From NCBI GenBank assembly GCA_003164715.1, contig PLTZ01000019.1, positions 62,001 to 126,000 on the forward strand: DNA of 64,000 nucleotides, given 5' to 3'. The position numbers and the translations under genes were made by a program. Positions 41,921 through 50,569 of this stretch are shown here, one piece after another (within the stretch, counting starts at the first letter, position 1; every line of letters starts with the position of its first letter). The notes below the pieces were generated by a model that saw only the letters and a program-made list of their open reading frames with translations, was not told where the DNA came from and made no database searches. The DNA is from Opitutaceae bacterium. GTDB taxonomy: Bacteria; Verrucomicrobiota; Verrucomicrobiia; Opitutales; Opitutaceae.

Positions 41921-44900
41921 ATGAACAATATTCCGCTGGCTCATGACCTCGCCCTCAAGCGCACGGTCCACGCCCCCGTTGATCAGAAGCATTTGTACGC
42001 CTGGCGCGACGTGATTGCTCCGTCGGACATCGCGCTGCCATCGATCGTCCTATTGTGCCCGCATGGCGAGGAGCGATTCGACATGACCGAGGTCGCCGAC
42101 ACGCTGGGAAAGGCGCTCACGAATGTCTACATCTCCCAGGGGGAGAAGGAGATCTTCACGGAGAAGAACCGGAACTGGGTCGCCCAGATCTGCCGGGAGC
42201 TTGCGGGGAACCTGACCGAGATGGCCCGCAAGCAGAACCCCCTGCGCCTCACGCTGAACGGCCTCTACGAGCTGATCGAGAAGACCTTGGTCGACAACAA
42301 CGCCTACATGGTGGCGAAGAGCGTTCTGCTCAACCGCTCGCGCAAGATCTCGGTGAGCCGCGAATCGGCCGCCCAGAGCACGGTCCGCGTCATTCGCCGC
42401 AACAGCCAGATCGTGCCGTGGAACGACAGCAAGGTGGAGATCGCGGTGCGGAAGACCTTCCTGTCGCAGGCACGCGACTCCGCCCCGGCGGTCGCGATCG
42501 CTAAGGCGGTTTCGGAGAGGGTCCATGCGTCGAACCAGGCCTTTGTAAGGATCGAGGAGGTCCAGGACATCGTCCAGGAGGAGCTCATGAAGGCGGGCCA
42601 CTTCAAGGTGGCCGAGGCCTACATCCTCTTCCGGGCGGAGCGGGCGGCGGCCCGCCAGAACGGGGAGTCGGAGACGTTTGAGGTGACGCTTGAGAAGGCG
42701 ATCGGGACCCAGGGAGTCCTGGTCGTGGTCAAGAAGCCGAGCGGGGAGACGATTCTCTGGGACGGCGCCGACCTGCGCAAGAGGATCGAGTTCGCGATGA
42801 CGGGCCTTGAGCTCTGCCTGACACCCGAGGAGATCGAGTTTGAGCTCAGGAGGGCCATCTACGACCAGATTTCCCAGAAGGACCTGGATGCGACCATCAT
42901 CCTCAACTCCAAGACCCTCATCGAGAGGGACGCGGACTTTGCGAAATTCGCCGGGCGGATCCAGCTGACCTACATCTACGAGGAAGTGCTCGGCTGGGAC
43001 ATCCTGCGCGACGGCATCAGCAAGCTAAAGGAATGCCACCGCAAGGCGTTCAAGAAGTACATCGAGCACGGGATCGCCATCAAGCGCCTCAATCCCCGCC
43101 TTCTGGACTACGATTTGCAGAGGCTCGGAAGCGCTCTCGACCCGTCGTCGGACCTGGAATTCGACTTCCTCGGTGTGCAGACGCTCTACGACCGTTATCT
43201 GATCGTGGACAAAGTCTCGAAATCGACGCGGCGGATCGAGACACCGCAGTTCTTCTGGATGCGCGTGGCTATGGGGCTCTTCCTTGATGAGAAAGGGGAC
43301 CGTGAGTCCAAGGCCAGCGCGCTCTACGATCTCTACAAGACCCGTCGATTCTGCTCGTCGACGCCCACGCTGTTCAACAGCGGGACTCTGCACAGTCAGC
43401 TGAGCTCATGTTATTTGTATCATATTGACGACTCGATAGAAGGGATATTTCAAAGAGGCATTGCCGAGAATGCCTACCTCTCGAAATGGGCGGGCGGCTT
43501 AGGCGGGTCATGGACCTCCGTGCGCGGCACAGGTGCCTATATCGGAGGCACGAACGGCGAGTCTCAGGGCGTCATCCCGTTCCTTAAGCTCCACAACGAC
43601 CAGCTTGTCGCCGTGAACCAGTGCTTTGGACCGGACACGGTCGTCTACACGGCGGACGGGCCCAAAGCGATCCGCGACGTGAAGCAGGGCGACCTGGTGC
43701 TTGGGGATAGCGGCACCTATCGCGAGGTGACCGAGAAGTTCGCTTACGACCAGCATGGCCCGATGGTGGCGGTGAAGATCAAGCACTCGGTTGCTCCGAT
43801 CCGGGTGACGACCGGGCATCCATTCTATGCCATTCGCGGCGTGCCAATGGAGCAGGCCTGCGCCCGCACCATGCAGTGGCTGGCCAAGGGCAAGGTGCGC
43901 ACCCAGTGGATCGACGCGGGCGAACTCCGGCCGGGCGACTATGTCGCGCAGACGATTCCCACTCAGGTCATCCCGGCCGAGGGCTTCTCAGAGGAAGACG
44001 CGCGCATGTATGGAATCCTTCTCGGGGACGGGCACCTTTCAAAGAACGGCCATCAATGGGGCGTTTCCGGCCACCCACAGCGCGACGAGCACATTGAGTT
44101 CGTCCGGCAGTACCTCGCCGACCGCGGAATTCACTCTTGGGAGACGGGACGCGGGGAGACCTACCTGCAGGTAAACTGGGCCAGTGGGCGAGGGGTGGTG
44201 CGCGACGGGACCACTGGGCGCATCGCTGGGGCAGGGGAAGCGACGATGCCCTTTGGTCACGAGGATCTCTACGACGACAAGGGCAGAAAACGCATTTCGC
44301 GCCGTTTCTCGCACCTTCAGCATGGGCACACTCGCGCTTTGGTGCAGGGCCTATTGGAAACAGACGGCGGGGTTTCCCGCGGCAAGGAGATCTACTTCAC
44401 CAACACGTCGCAGCCGCTTGTCGAGGGACTCCGCTACCAGCTCCTGCGCCTTGGAATTCCAACAGCCGGCCAGTTCCGCAGGAGGGACATCTCTCACGAG
44501 GGCCGGCGTTCCGACGGTTCCACCGTCAGCTTCACGGGGTTTAGCGACTGCTATGATGTCCGGATTCCCGCGGTAATGGAGATTGCCACCCTCGTCGACT
44601 GCAAGCCGCTCACGAAGAGGAACTGGATCACCCACGATGGATGCGTCTATTCGCGGGTGAGGGATGTATCCGGCGTCGAGCCCGATCCGTTCGTCTTCGA
44701 TCTCAAGGTCGAGGGCGACGAGACCTACATGACCAACGCGGCCTTGGTCCACAACGGCGGCAAGCGCAAGGGTTCCGGGTGCGCCTACCTGGAGAGCTGG
44801 CACAACGACATCTTTGAGTTCCTCGAGCTGAGGAAGAACACGGGCGACGACCGCCGCCGGACCCATGACATGAACACGGCGAACTGGATTCCTGACCTGT

Positions 44901-46381
44901 TCATGAAGCGAATGGAGGTCCGGGGCTCGTGGACGCTATTCCGCAGCAACGAGGTGCCCGATCTCCACGAGACTTTTGGCAAGAAGTTCGAGGACCTCTA
45001 CCTCAACTACGAGAGGCTGGCCGAGGAGGGGAAGATCTACGGGCATAAGATCGAAGCCCTGGATCTCTGGAAGAAGATGCTCTCGATGATCTTCGAGACC
45101 GGGCACCCATGGATAACGTTCAAGGATCCGTGCAACGTGCGTTCGCCACAGGACCACGTTGGGGTGGTTCACTCATCAAATTTGTGTTCGGAGATCACCC
45201 TGAACACGTCCAAGGAAGAGACCGCGGTCTGCAACCTCGGATCGGTGATCCTTGAGACACATCTTCTTCCTGACGGATCGATCGACCACCGAAAGCTTCG
45301 CGAGACGATCCGGATGGCGGTGCGGGCATTGGACAATGTGATCGACATCAATTACTACCCGACCGAGGCCGCCAAGTGCTCGAACATGCGCCACCGGCCA
45401 ATCGGCATGGGCGTGATGGGGCTTGCGAACACGCTCTACATGAAGGGCATTGCCTTCGCTTCGCCGGAGGCTGTGGAGTTCAACGATGAGGCGATGGAGG
45501 CGATCGCCTTCTACGCCTACGAGGCGAGTTCCGACCTTGCGGCCGAGCGCGGGACCTACTCGTCGTACCGCGGATCCAAGTGGGACCGCGGCCTGCTTCC
45601 TCCCGACACGGTGGATCTCCTCGAGAAGGAGCGCGGGCTCCCGATCCAGGTGCCGCGCACCTCGCGGATGGACTGGACCCCGCTGCGGGCGAAGATCGCC
45701 GCGCAGGGCATGCGCAACAGCAACGTCCTTGCCATCGCGCCCACGGCGACGATCTCCAACATCACGAACACCTCGCCCTGCATCGAGCCGACCTACAAGA
45801 ACCTGTTCGTCAAATCGAACCTCTCCGGCGAATTCATCGTGCTGAACCCCTTCCTCGTGAAGGACCTGAAGGCCCGCGGCCTGTGGGACCGGGACATGAT
45901 GGACAGCCTCAAGTACTTCGACGGCGAGCTTAGGGATATCGAGAGGATCCCGGCAGACCTGAAGCAGAAATACCTCACGGCGTTCGACATCGACCACAAG
46001 TGGGTGATCGACGCCGCCGCCCGGCGCCAGAAGTGGATCGACCAGTCCCAATCCGTGAATCTCTGGATCAAGACGCCGGACCTGAAGACGCTCTCTCACA
46101 TGTACCGCCATGCGTGGCACGCCGGGCTCAAGACCACCTACTACCTGCGCGGCCTCGGGGCCTCCAACATCGAGAAGGCGACGGTCCAGGTGAAGAAGGA
46201 GATGCGCGGGGCAGCGGGGGAGACCAAGGCCGAGACGGCAACACGCGATGCGGCTAACCTCCTATCGACGCCGCCGTTTCCGACGGCAGAAGCGGCTCCG
46301 AAGCAGTACACCGCCGAGGAAAAGGTTGCGTGCTCGATTGAGGCGATGCGCAACGGCGGTACGTGCGAGGCCTGCCAGTAG
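41921..46381 (+). CDS. nrdA: Ribonucleoside-diphosphate reductase alpha subunit with intein
   Basis: A 1486-codon frame; removal of a 378-residue intein (568-945) would leave 1108 residues. Three ATP-cone-like modules fill the N-terminus (about 43-140, 154-243 and 267-357), as in chlamydial NrdA; the first and third look divergent. In the catalytic barrel, C497 (SSCYLY), N1087/C1089/E1091 (NLCSE, thiyl site) and C1104 correspond to E. coli C225, N437/C439/E441 and C462. The radical-transfer pair Y1407-Y1408 is present, as is a C-terminal CEAC for re-reduction. Together with nrdB it forms the sole RNR operon in view. Without intein removal the active-site region would be split by the insertion. 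Confidence 0.93.
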   Translation: MNNIPLAHDLALKRTVHAPVDQKHLYAWRDVIAPSDIALPSIVLLCPHGEERFDMTEVADTLGKALTNVYISQGEKEIFTEKNRNWVAQICRELAGNLTEMARKQNPLRLTLNGLYELIEKTLVDNNAYMVAKSVLLNRSRKISVSRESAAQSTVRVIRRNSQIVPWNDSKVEIAVRKTFLSQARDSAPAVAIAKAVSERVHASNQAFVRIEEVQDIVQEELMKAGHFKVAEAYILFRAERAAARQNGESETFEVTLEKAIGTQGVLVVVKKPSGETILWDGADLRKRIEFAMTGLELCLTPEEIEFELRRAIYDQISQKDLDATIILNSKTLIERDADFAKFAGRIQLTYIYEEVLGWDILRDGISKLKECHRKAFKKYIEHGIAIKRLNPRLLDYDLQRLGSALDPSSDLEFDFLGVQTLYDRYLIVDKVSKSTRRIETPQFFWMRVAMGLFLDEKGDRESKASALYDLYKTRRFCSSTPTLFNSGTLHSQLSSCYLYHIDDSIEGIFQRGIAENAYLSKWAGGLGGSWTSVRGTGAYIGGTNGESQGVIPFLKLHNDQLVAVNQCFGPDTVVYTADGPKAIRDVKQGDLVLGDSGTYREVTEKFAYDQHGPMVAVKIKHSVAPIRVTTGHPFYAIRGVPMEQACARTMQWLAKGKVRTQWIDAGELRPGDYVAQTIPTQVIPAEGFSEEDARMYGILLGDGHLSKNGHQWGVSGHPQRDEHIEFVRQYLADRGIHSWETGRGETYLQVNWASGRGVVRDGTTGRIAGAGEATMPFGHEDLYDDKGRKRISRRFSHLQHGHTRALVQGLLETDGGVSRGKEIYFTNTSQPLVEGLRYQLLRLGIPTAGQFRRRDISHEGRRSDGSTVSFTGFSDCYDVRIPAVMEIATLVDCKPLTKRNWITHDGCVYSRVRDVSGVEPDPFVFDLKVEGDETYMTNAALVHNGGKRKGSGCAYLESWHNDIFEFLELRKNTGDDRRRTHDMNTANWIPDLFMKRMEVRGSWTLFRSNEVPDLHETFGKKFEDLYLNYERLAEEGKIYGHKIEALDLWKKMLSMIFETGHPWITFKDPCNVRSPQDHVGVVHSSNLCSEITLNTSKEETAVCNLGSVILETHLLPDGSIDHRKLRETIRMAVRALDNVIDINYYPTEAAKCSNMRHRPIGMGVMGLANTLYMKGIAFASPEAVEFNDEAMEAIAFYAYEASSDLAAERGTYSSYRGSKWDRGLLPPDTVDLLEKERGLPIQVPRTSRMDWTPLRAKIAAQGMRNSNVLAIAPTATISNITNTSPCIEPTYKNLFVKSNLSGEFIVLNPFLVKDLKARGLWDRDMMDSLKYFDGELRDIERIPADLKQKYLTAFDIDHKWVIDAAARRQKWIDQSQSVNLWIKTPDLKTLSHMYRHAWHAGLKTTYYLRGLGASNIEKATVQVKKEMRGAAGETKAETATRDAANLLSTPPFPTAEAAPKQYTAEEKVACSIEAMRNGGTCEACQ
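43622..44755 (+). mobile_element. Intein with LAGLIDADG homing endonuclease inside nrdA
   Basis: The 378-residue insert starts with Cys (CFGPDTVVYTADG, block A) and has the block B T-x-x-H (TTGH, T630-H633). It ends with block F VFDLKVEGDETYM and the terminal His-Asn (LVHN). Two LAGLIDADG-type motifs with their acidic residues lie in the middle (YGILLGDGHL, D703, and VQGLLETDGGV, D815), so the homing endonuclease looks intact. The flanks rejoin as VNQ-GGKRKG, the normal RNR sequence, which fixes the borders. The residue after the terminal Asn is Gly, not the Cys/Ser/Thr nucleophile of standard inteins. Codon bias is weaker than in surrounding genes. Confidence 0.93.
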
Positions 46382-46392
46382 GGCGCCCCATC

Positions 46393-46424
46393 TTGACAAA
46401 CAGGCCTGTTTATCTAGCCTGTTT
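46393..46424 (+). promoter_or_regulatory. Putative promoter/operator of toxin-antitoxin pair 1
   Basis: AAACAGGCCTGTTT (46398-46411) is a perfect palindrome, and its half-site CCTGTTT recurs at 46418-46424, just before the antitoxin ATG. TTGACA at 46393-46398 is a perfect -35 hexamer, but the TATCTA at 46411-46416 is too close to be its ideal -10. Autorepression by the antitoxin is the likely role. Confidence 0.55.
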
Positions 46425-46427
46425 GGC

Positions 46428-46679
46428 ATGAAGACCGTTGATGCCTCTATGGGCGCCTTTGAGGCCAAAAACAGGTTTTCCGAACTCCTCGAACGTGTGG
46501 GCCGAGGGGCCGAGATAACCATTACAAAACACGACCGTGCGGTTGCCCGGCTGGTTCCGGCCGTCTCGCAGACCAGCGATAGACGCAAGCGAGCCACTGC
46601 GGAACTTCGGGCGCTGCGTGCGCGTTACAGTCTGAAGGGACTTTCGGTGCGAGGCCTGATCGAGCAGGGTCGGAGATGA
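46428..46679 (+). CDS. Phd/YefM-family antitoxin (pair 1)
   Basis: An 83-residue antitoxin. MGAFEAKNRFSELLERVGRG and ITITKHDRAVARLVPA are the Phd/YefM N-terminal DNA-binding and dimerisation core; the C-terminal tail (ATAELRALRARYSLKGLSV) would bind the toxin. It starts 46 bases after the nrdA stop, directly behind a palindromic operator, and overlaps the PIN toxin gene by 4 bases (ATGA). GC content is lower than in flanking genes, consistent with a mobile module. Confidence 0.88.
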   Translation: MKTVDASMGAFEAKNRFSELLERVGRGAEITITKHDRAVARLVPAVSQTSDRRKRATAELRALRARYSLKGLSVRGLIEQGRR

Positions 46680-47092
46680 GTGAATTTGTCCTAGACTGCT
46701 CCGCTACCGTTCCCTGGGTATTTGAGTCCGAGACAACCCCGGAGACCGATGCATTGCTCGATAGACTTGCCGCGGGCGATAAGGCATGGGTGCCTGCACT
46801 ATGGCATCTGGAGTTGGCCAATGTGCTGCTGGGGGCTCAACGCAAGGGGCGAATTGATAAGGCGGGCATTGAAAAATTCCTATCCGCATTGAACGTCTAT
46901 GACATTGAGGTGGATTCTGAGACAATGGCCTTGGCTTGGTCGAAGACGCTGGCCCTCGCGGAAAGCTTCGGTCTCTCGCTGCACGACGCCGCATACCTGG
47001 AACTGGCACTGCGTCGCGGATTGCCGGTTGCGACTCTGGATAGGCCCCTGCGGGCGGCCGTTCAAGAGGCAGGCGGCAGTCTGGTGCTCTGA
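46676..47092 (+). CDS. PIN-domain ribonuclease toxin, VapC-like (pair 1)
   Basis: A 138-residue PIN-domain protein. Conserved acidic residues are D7 (VLDCSA), E46 (LWHLELANVL), D102 (SLHDAAYLELAL) and D120 (VATLDRPL). PIN toxins cut specific RNAs, often tRNA or rRNA, when freed from the antitoxin. Translational coupling to the Phd-type antitoxin supports a functional pair. Confidence 0.88.
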   Translation: MSEFVLDCSATVPWVFESETTPETDALLDRLAAGDKAWVPALWHLELANVLLGAQRKGRIDKAGIEKFLSALNVYDIEVDSETMALAWSKTLALAESFGLSLHDAAYLELALRRGLPVATLDRPLRAAVQEAGGSLVL

Positions 47093-47155
47093 GAGTTCTT
47101 GCAGGCGGGTGCCTCGGACGCCTTGAGAACGAGCGTAGAACGTTCAGCCAAAGGC

Positions 47156-47575
47156 CTATCCCGCCAGGGGCAGGCCCAGTTGCTCTGCCGCCCGCAGCAT
47201 CCGGACATCCTTGGTGAACAGGGGGCCCACCTCGGCACTCAAATATGTTGCCAGGTGAAGCGCATCAAGCGCGCGCAGTGAAACCTTGGGATGCAGCTCA
47301 TTCAACAGTTCGGTGGCGTCCTGAACGATCATGCCATCCAAGGCAAGGAATCGGATCTTTTGGGCCACGATGCGTCTTTCAAACTCCTGCCACACCTCAG
47401 TCCCCAACCCGGCAGGGATAACTCCCCGTGACACTTTGCCAAGGATGGCAGAACGAAGCTCGCAGTAGAGCAGCCGAGACGAAACCAGCGTGGTTCCGGA
47501 GACAATTGCCTCGCAAAGCTCCGAATCAGGCTCCGCCACAAAAAGCTTCACCATCACCGAGGTGTCGACGTACAT
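47156..47575 (-). CDS. PIN-domain ribonuclease toxin, VapC-like (pair 2)
   Basis: A 139-residue PIN-domain protein with D4 (MYVDTSVMVKLF), an acidic Glu in LLYCELRSAIL, D104 in RALDALHLATYL and a later TKDVRML. It follows its antitoxin by 4 bases on the minus strand and faces pair 1 tail to tail, about 60 bases apart. The two toxins are clearly different PIN subgroups, so this is not a local duplication. Confidence 0.87.
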   Translation of the reverse strand: MYVDTSVMVKLFVAEPDSELCEAIVSGTTLVSSRLLYCELRSAILGKVSRGVIPAGLGTEVWQEFERRIVAQKIRFLALDGMIVQDATELLNELHPKVSLRALDALHLATYLSAEVGPLFTKDVRMLRAAEQLGLPLAG

Positions 47576-47579
47576 GGCG

Positions 47580-47909
47580 TCAATAGCCGCTGTCCCGTTC
47601 CGCCCGGAGGATTGGGGCCGAGTCTTCGACTATGGTTGTCTTCTCGCGAAGAGCCCGCAGCGACGTCCATTTGGCCCCTTGGATCATCGGCCGATAGCGC
47701 ACGATCATTGCCTTAGGACGGCCGTCACTTGTGACCACGATTCGTTCCCCTCGCTCGGCGCGGTCGAGGAGGCTCGACAACCGATCCTTTGCCTCGCGCA
47801 CATTGACAACGTCGCACACTATTCCATAGACGGCCGCGGCCTCCTTTATTGAGAGCTCCTGCGCTTGCGCCTCCGGGTAGGTCGAGCGGATTCTTCGGTT
47901 TCTCTTCAT
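47580..47909 (-). CDS. Phd/YefM-family antitoxin (pair 2)
   Basis: A 109-residue antitoxin from the ATG at 47909; an in-frame ATG at 47927 adds six residues. A basic, Glu-rich leader of about 30 residues precedes the Phd-like core (VVNVREAKDRLSSLLDRAERGERIVVTSDGRPKAMIVRY). The C-terminal part would neutralise the PIN toxin encoded 4 bases downstream. A direct repeat over the start region may be its operator. Confidence 0.8.
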   Translation of the reverse strand: MKRNRRIRSTYPEAQAQELSIKEAAAVYGIVCDVVNVREAKDRLSSLLDRAERGERIVVTSDGRPKAMIVRYRPMIQGAKWTSLRALREKTTIVEDSAPILRAERDSGY

Positions 47910-47927
47910 GTGGCCATATGTGGCCAC
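47908..47927. repeat. Tandem ATGTGGCCA repeat at the start of antitoxin 2
   Basis: ATGTGGCCAT and ATGTGGCCAC lie head to tail with a 10-base period, one helical turn, across the two candidate start codons of antitoxin 2. Each contains the palindrome TGGCCA. This looks like an autoregulatory binding site, by position. Confidence 0.5.
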
Positions 47928-48000
47928 ACCAACGGTGAAGTCAAGATCATTCGGGATTTCGACTTAAAAGGCTGATCATCCAATTTTCTGTATTCGCTGA

Positions 48001-48255
48001 TATGGCGCTGAGGCAGCTCGGAATTTCTCCGAGTTGGTCAATCGAGTCCACTACCTACGGGGGACAACAATCCTTGTCAAAAGAGACAAGCCGATGGTCA
48101 AACTCAGCCCTGTCAGTCGCCCCAAGACCGGACGGGAGTTGGCCGCGCTCTGGCCGAAGTGCCCGATACTGAGCCCCGATGAGGTCGCGAGCTTCAAGCG
48201 CGACATGGCCGATTCCCGCAGCCGTCTCGGCCCCTTGGTTTCAAAATGGGAGTAA
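48001..48255 (+). pseudogene. Orphan Phd-type antitoxin remnant lacking its start
   Basis: The frame reads GAEAARNFSELVNRVHYLRG, then ILVKRDKPMVKLSPVS and a tail ending LGPLVSKWE, a recognisable Phd/YefM antitoxin. The codon just before the conserved part (47998-48000) is TGA and no ATG/GTG start precedes the core, so the first residues are lost. TTG 48034 could start a shortened 73-residue product. No toxin gene follows. It is probably decay of a third toxin-antitoxin module. Confidence 0.7.
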
Positions 48256-48354
48256 TTGGCGTCGTCTCCGATTGACGGGACGGATCTCTAGTTGATCGCG
48301 ACCCAGCCGAGAATCTGCCCGCCCTGCTCGTGCGTTTCAATGTGAGGTTTGCGG

Positions 48355-50325
48355 TTACTGCGGAGTCGCCCGGAGGCGGGAAATCATCTCGCGGGCCCGC
48401 TCCAGGTCCGGCTTGGCCCGAAGCGCTGCCTCAAACTGCCCGATTGCCTCCGCCGTCCGCCCCGGGATTCCCGACAGGACCATCCCCAGATTGAAGTGGG
48501 CCTGGTAGAATTCGGGTCTAAGCCGTATCGCAGCCTGGTACTCGGCGATGGACTCGCTTGTCCGGCCGGGGATTCCCGAAAGCAGGTAGGCGAGGCCCAA
48601 GTGCGCGGGGTAGTTGTCGGGCCTAAGCCTCACAGCGGTCTCGTACTCCGTGACCGCCTCGTCCCGCCCGTTGGGCATTGAGGCGAGCGCGGTGCCCAGA
48701 TTGAAGTGTGCGTCGGCGAAATCCGGCCGAAGGCGGACAGCCGCCCGGAATTCGTCGACCGCCTCGGGCATATGGCCGGGCATCTTCGCCAGCGCGGTGC
48801 CTAGGTTGTAGTGAGGTTCCGCTATGTCCGGCATGATACGCACGGCGGCCCGGAACTCCTTGATCGCCTCCTGCGTGTGGCCGGGGGTCCGCTCAAGCTC
48901 GACGCCCTTCCGGTCGTGGGTCTCGGCGACGGTTGCCAGGATGCGCACGGTCTCACGGAGTTCGGCGGTCGCTTCGGGCGCCGACGACCTGGAAAGGGTC
49001 GCGTAAAGGTTGGCGTGTGCGACCCAGTTGTTGGGCGTCACAGCCAGGGCGTGCCGGAAGAGGCGGGTGCCGTCCCTCCAATAGCTGAGCTGGAGCGAGG
49101 TCAGCGCCGCCAGGCTCGCCAGGACGGCGCCGGCTGCGAGGCCCAGCACACCGCGCTGGTGCGCCCACGTTGAGGTCAGGTCTTCCGCGGCCCATGCCGC
49201 CATGACAAAGACGCCCACCAGCGGAATGTAGCTGTAGCGATCGGCCATGGACTGGCCGCCCACCTGGACAAGGCCGATCACGGGTACGAGCGTGCCGAGG
49301 AACCACAGCCAGCCAATGAGCAGGTAAGGCCGCCGCCGGACAAACGCGGCTGCCACGACCGTGATCGCAGCCAATAGGAGGACCGCCAGCAAGGTGTCCG
49401 AAAACGGCGGCTGGTCGCCGAGATCGGGATAGAACACGGAGAGCCTGGCGGGGACGAAGCACTTGCCCAGGTACCGGCAATAGGCGACCAGCGCGTTCGC
49501 GGTCCGCACGCCCAAGGGGAAGTCCTCGGTGGAGGCCACCGCCTCTCCCCGGCCCTGGGCATACAGGGTCACGGCGCATGCTGCGGCGGAAAGCGCAAAG
49601 AAGGGGATCTTCTCGACCAGGAGGCGGCGGGCCCCTCCCAGGGAGCCGTCCCAGCGTTTCAATGGCCAGCAGTCGAGGAGCAGCAGCACGCACGGGAGCG
49701 TGACGAGCATGGGTTTGCACATGAGGCCTAGGGTGAAGAAGAGCAGGGCCAGTCCGTAGAAGGCGGGTCCGCCGGGACCCCGGGAGCGCGCGGCGTCCGC
49801 CCTGAGCGCGTAGGCCCAGAGGACCAGCATCCAGAAGGTGGTGCTCAGCACGTCCTTGCGCTCCGAGACCCAGGCCACCGACTCGACGTGGAGGGGATGA
49901 AGGCCGAAAAGGGCGGCCACGAAGAGGCTGCGCCAGAGAGCCCCGGTCATCCGCCGAAGGGCGGCAAAAAGAAGCACCGCGTTGAGGGCGTGCATCAGCA
50001 GGCTCGTCAGGTGGTGGCCCCAGGGCTGAAGGCCAAACAGCTCGACGTCCGTCATGTGGGACAGCCACGTCAGCGGATGCCAGTTGGAGGCCTCGGTGCT
50101 CTGGAACGCCCACCTGGCGCTTGCCCAGGTAAGGCCCGCCTTCACATGGGCGTTGTCGGTCACGTAGACAGGGTCGTCGTACGAGATGAAGGCATCCGTG
50201 ACCGCAGGCAGGAAGATCCCTGCCACAAGGAGGAAAAGAAGGACGCCGAGGACGATTGGGCCGCGGCTGCGCGGCGCCGCATCCGCGGCTGGGCTTGCAC
50301 CCTTCCTGGAGCGCGGCGTGTTCAT
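48355..50325 (-). CDS. GT-C-like membrane protein with C-terminal TPR repeats (copy 5)
   Basis: A 656-residue paralogue of the four tandem genes at 31.4-39.1 kb, on the opposite strand and 9 kb away. It has a basic N-terminus, a first membrane segment, then AFISYDDPVYVTDN with the Asp pair. SNWHPLTWLSHMTDVELFG and HPLHVESVAWVSERKDVLS follow. About ten membrane segments end near residue 430. The TPR part is unusual: units are separated by short inserts such as IPGRTSE, MPGHMPE and MPNGRDE. It stands alone, divergent from a GT2 gene. Confidence 0.8.
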   Translation of the reverse strand: MNTPRSRKGASPAADAAPRSRGPIVLGVLLFLLVAGIFLPAVTDAFISYDDPVYVTDNAHVKAGLTWASARWAFQSTEASNWHPLTWLSHMTDVELFGLQPWGHHLTSLLMHALNAVLLFAALRRMTGALWRSLFVAALFGLHPLHVESVAWVSERKDVLSTTFWMLVLWAYALRADAARSRGPGGPAFYGLALLFFTLGLMCKPMLVTLPCVLLLLDCWPLKRWDGSLGGARRLLVEKIPFFALSAAACAVTLYAQGRGEAVASTEDFPLGVRTANALVAYCRYLGKCFVPARLSVFYPDLGDQPPFSDTLLAVLLLAAITVVAAAFVRRRPYLLIGWLWFLGTLVPVIGLVQVGGQSMADRYSYIPLVGVFVMAAWAAEDLTSTWAHQRGVLGLAAGAVLASLAALTSLQLSYWRDGTRLFRHALAVTPNNWVAHANLYATLSRSSAPEATAELRETVRILATVAETHDRKGVELERTPGHTQEAIKEFRAAVRIMPDIAEPHYNLGTALAKMPGHMPEAVDEFRAAVRLRPDFADAHFNLGTALASMPNGRDEAVTEYETAVRLRPDNYPAHLGLAYLLSGIPGRTSESIAEYQAAIRLRPEFYQAHFNLGMVLSGIPGRTAEAIGQFEAALRAKPDLERAREMISRLRATPQ

Positions 50326-50569
50326 TCCTGCTGGGTGTCCGACATCAAATGGAGTGGGTCCGTGGGGCTGGCGACAGGCCGTGTCCCGAGACTGCGTTCG
50401 GGAAGCAGCCTTGCCGCGCAGGTCACTTCATGCGGAAGTGGGAAGGGTTTGACAAGAATCCCGATTCCCGAGACGACGTGCCCCGATCGGCCCTCCAGAG
50501 CAGCGGCGTCCGCGTCGGGGTTCTCCTTCGGCCTTGGAACGTAATCCGCCCCCAACCGTCCTGTAATCT

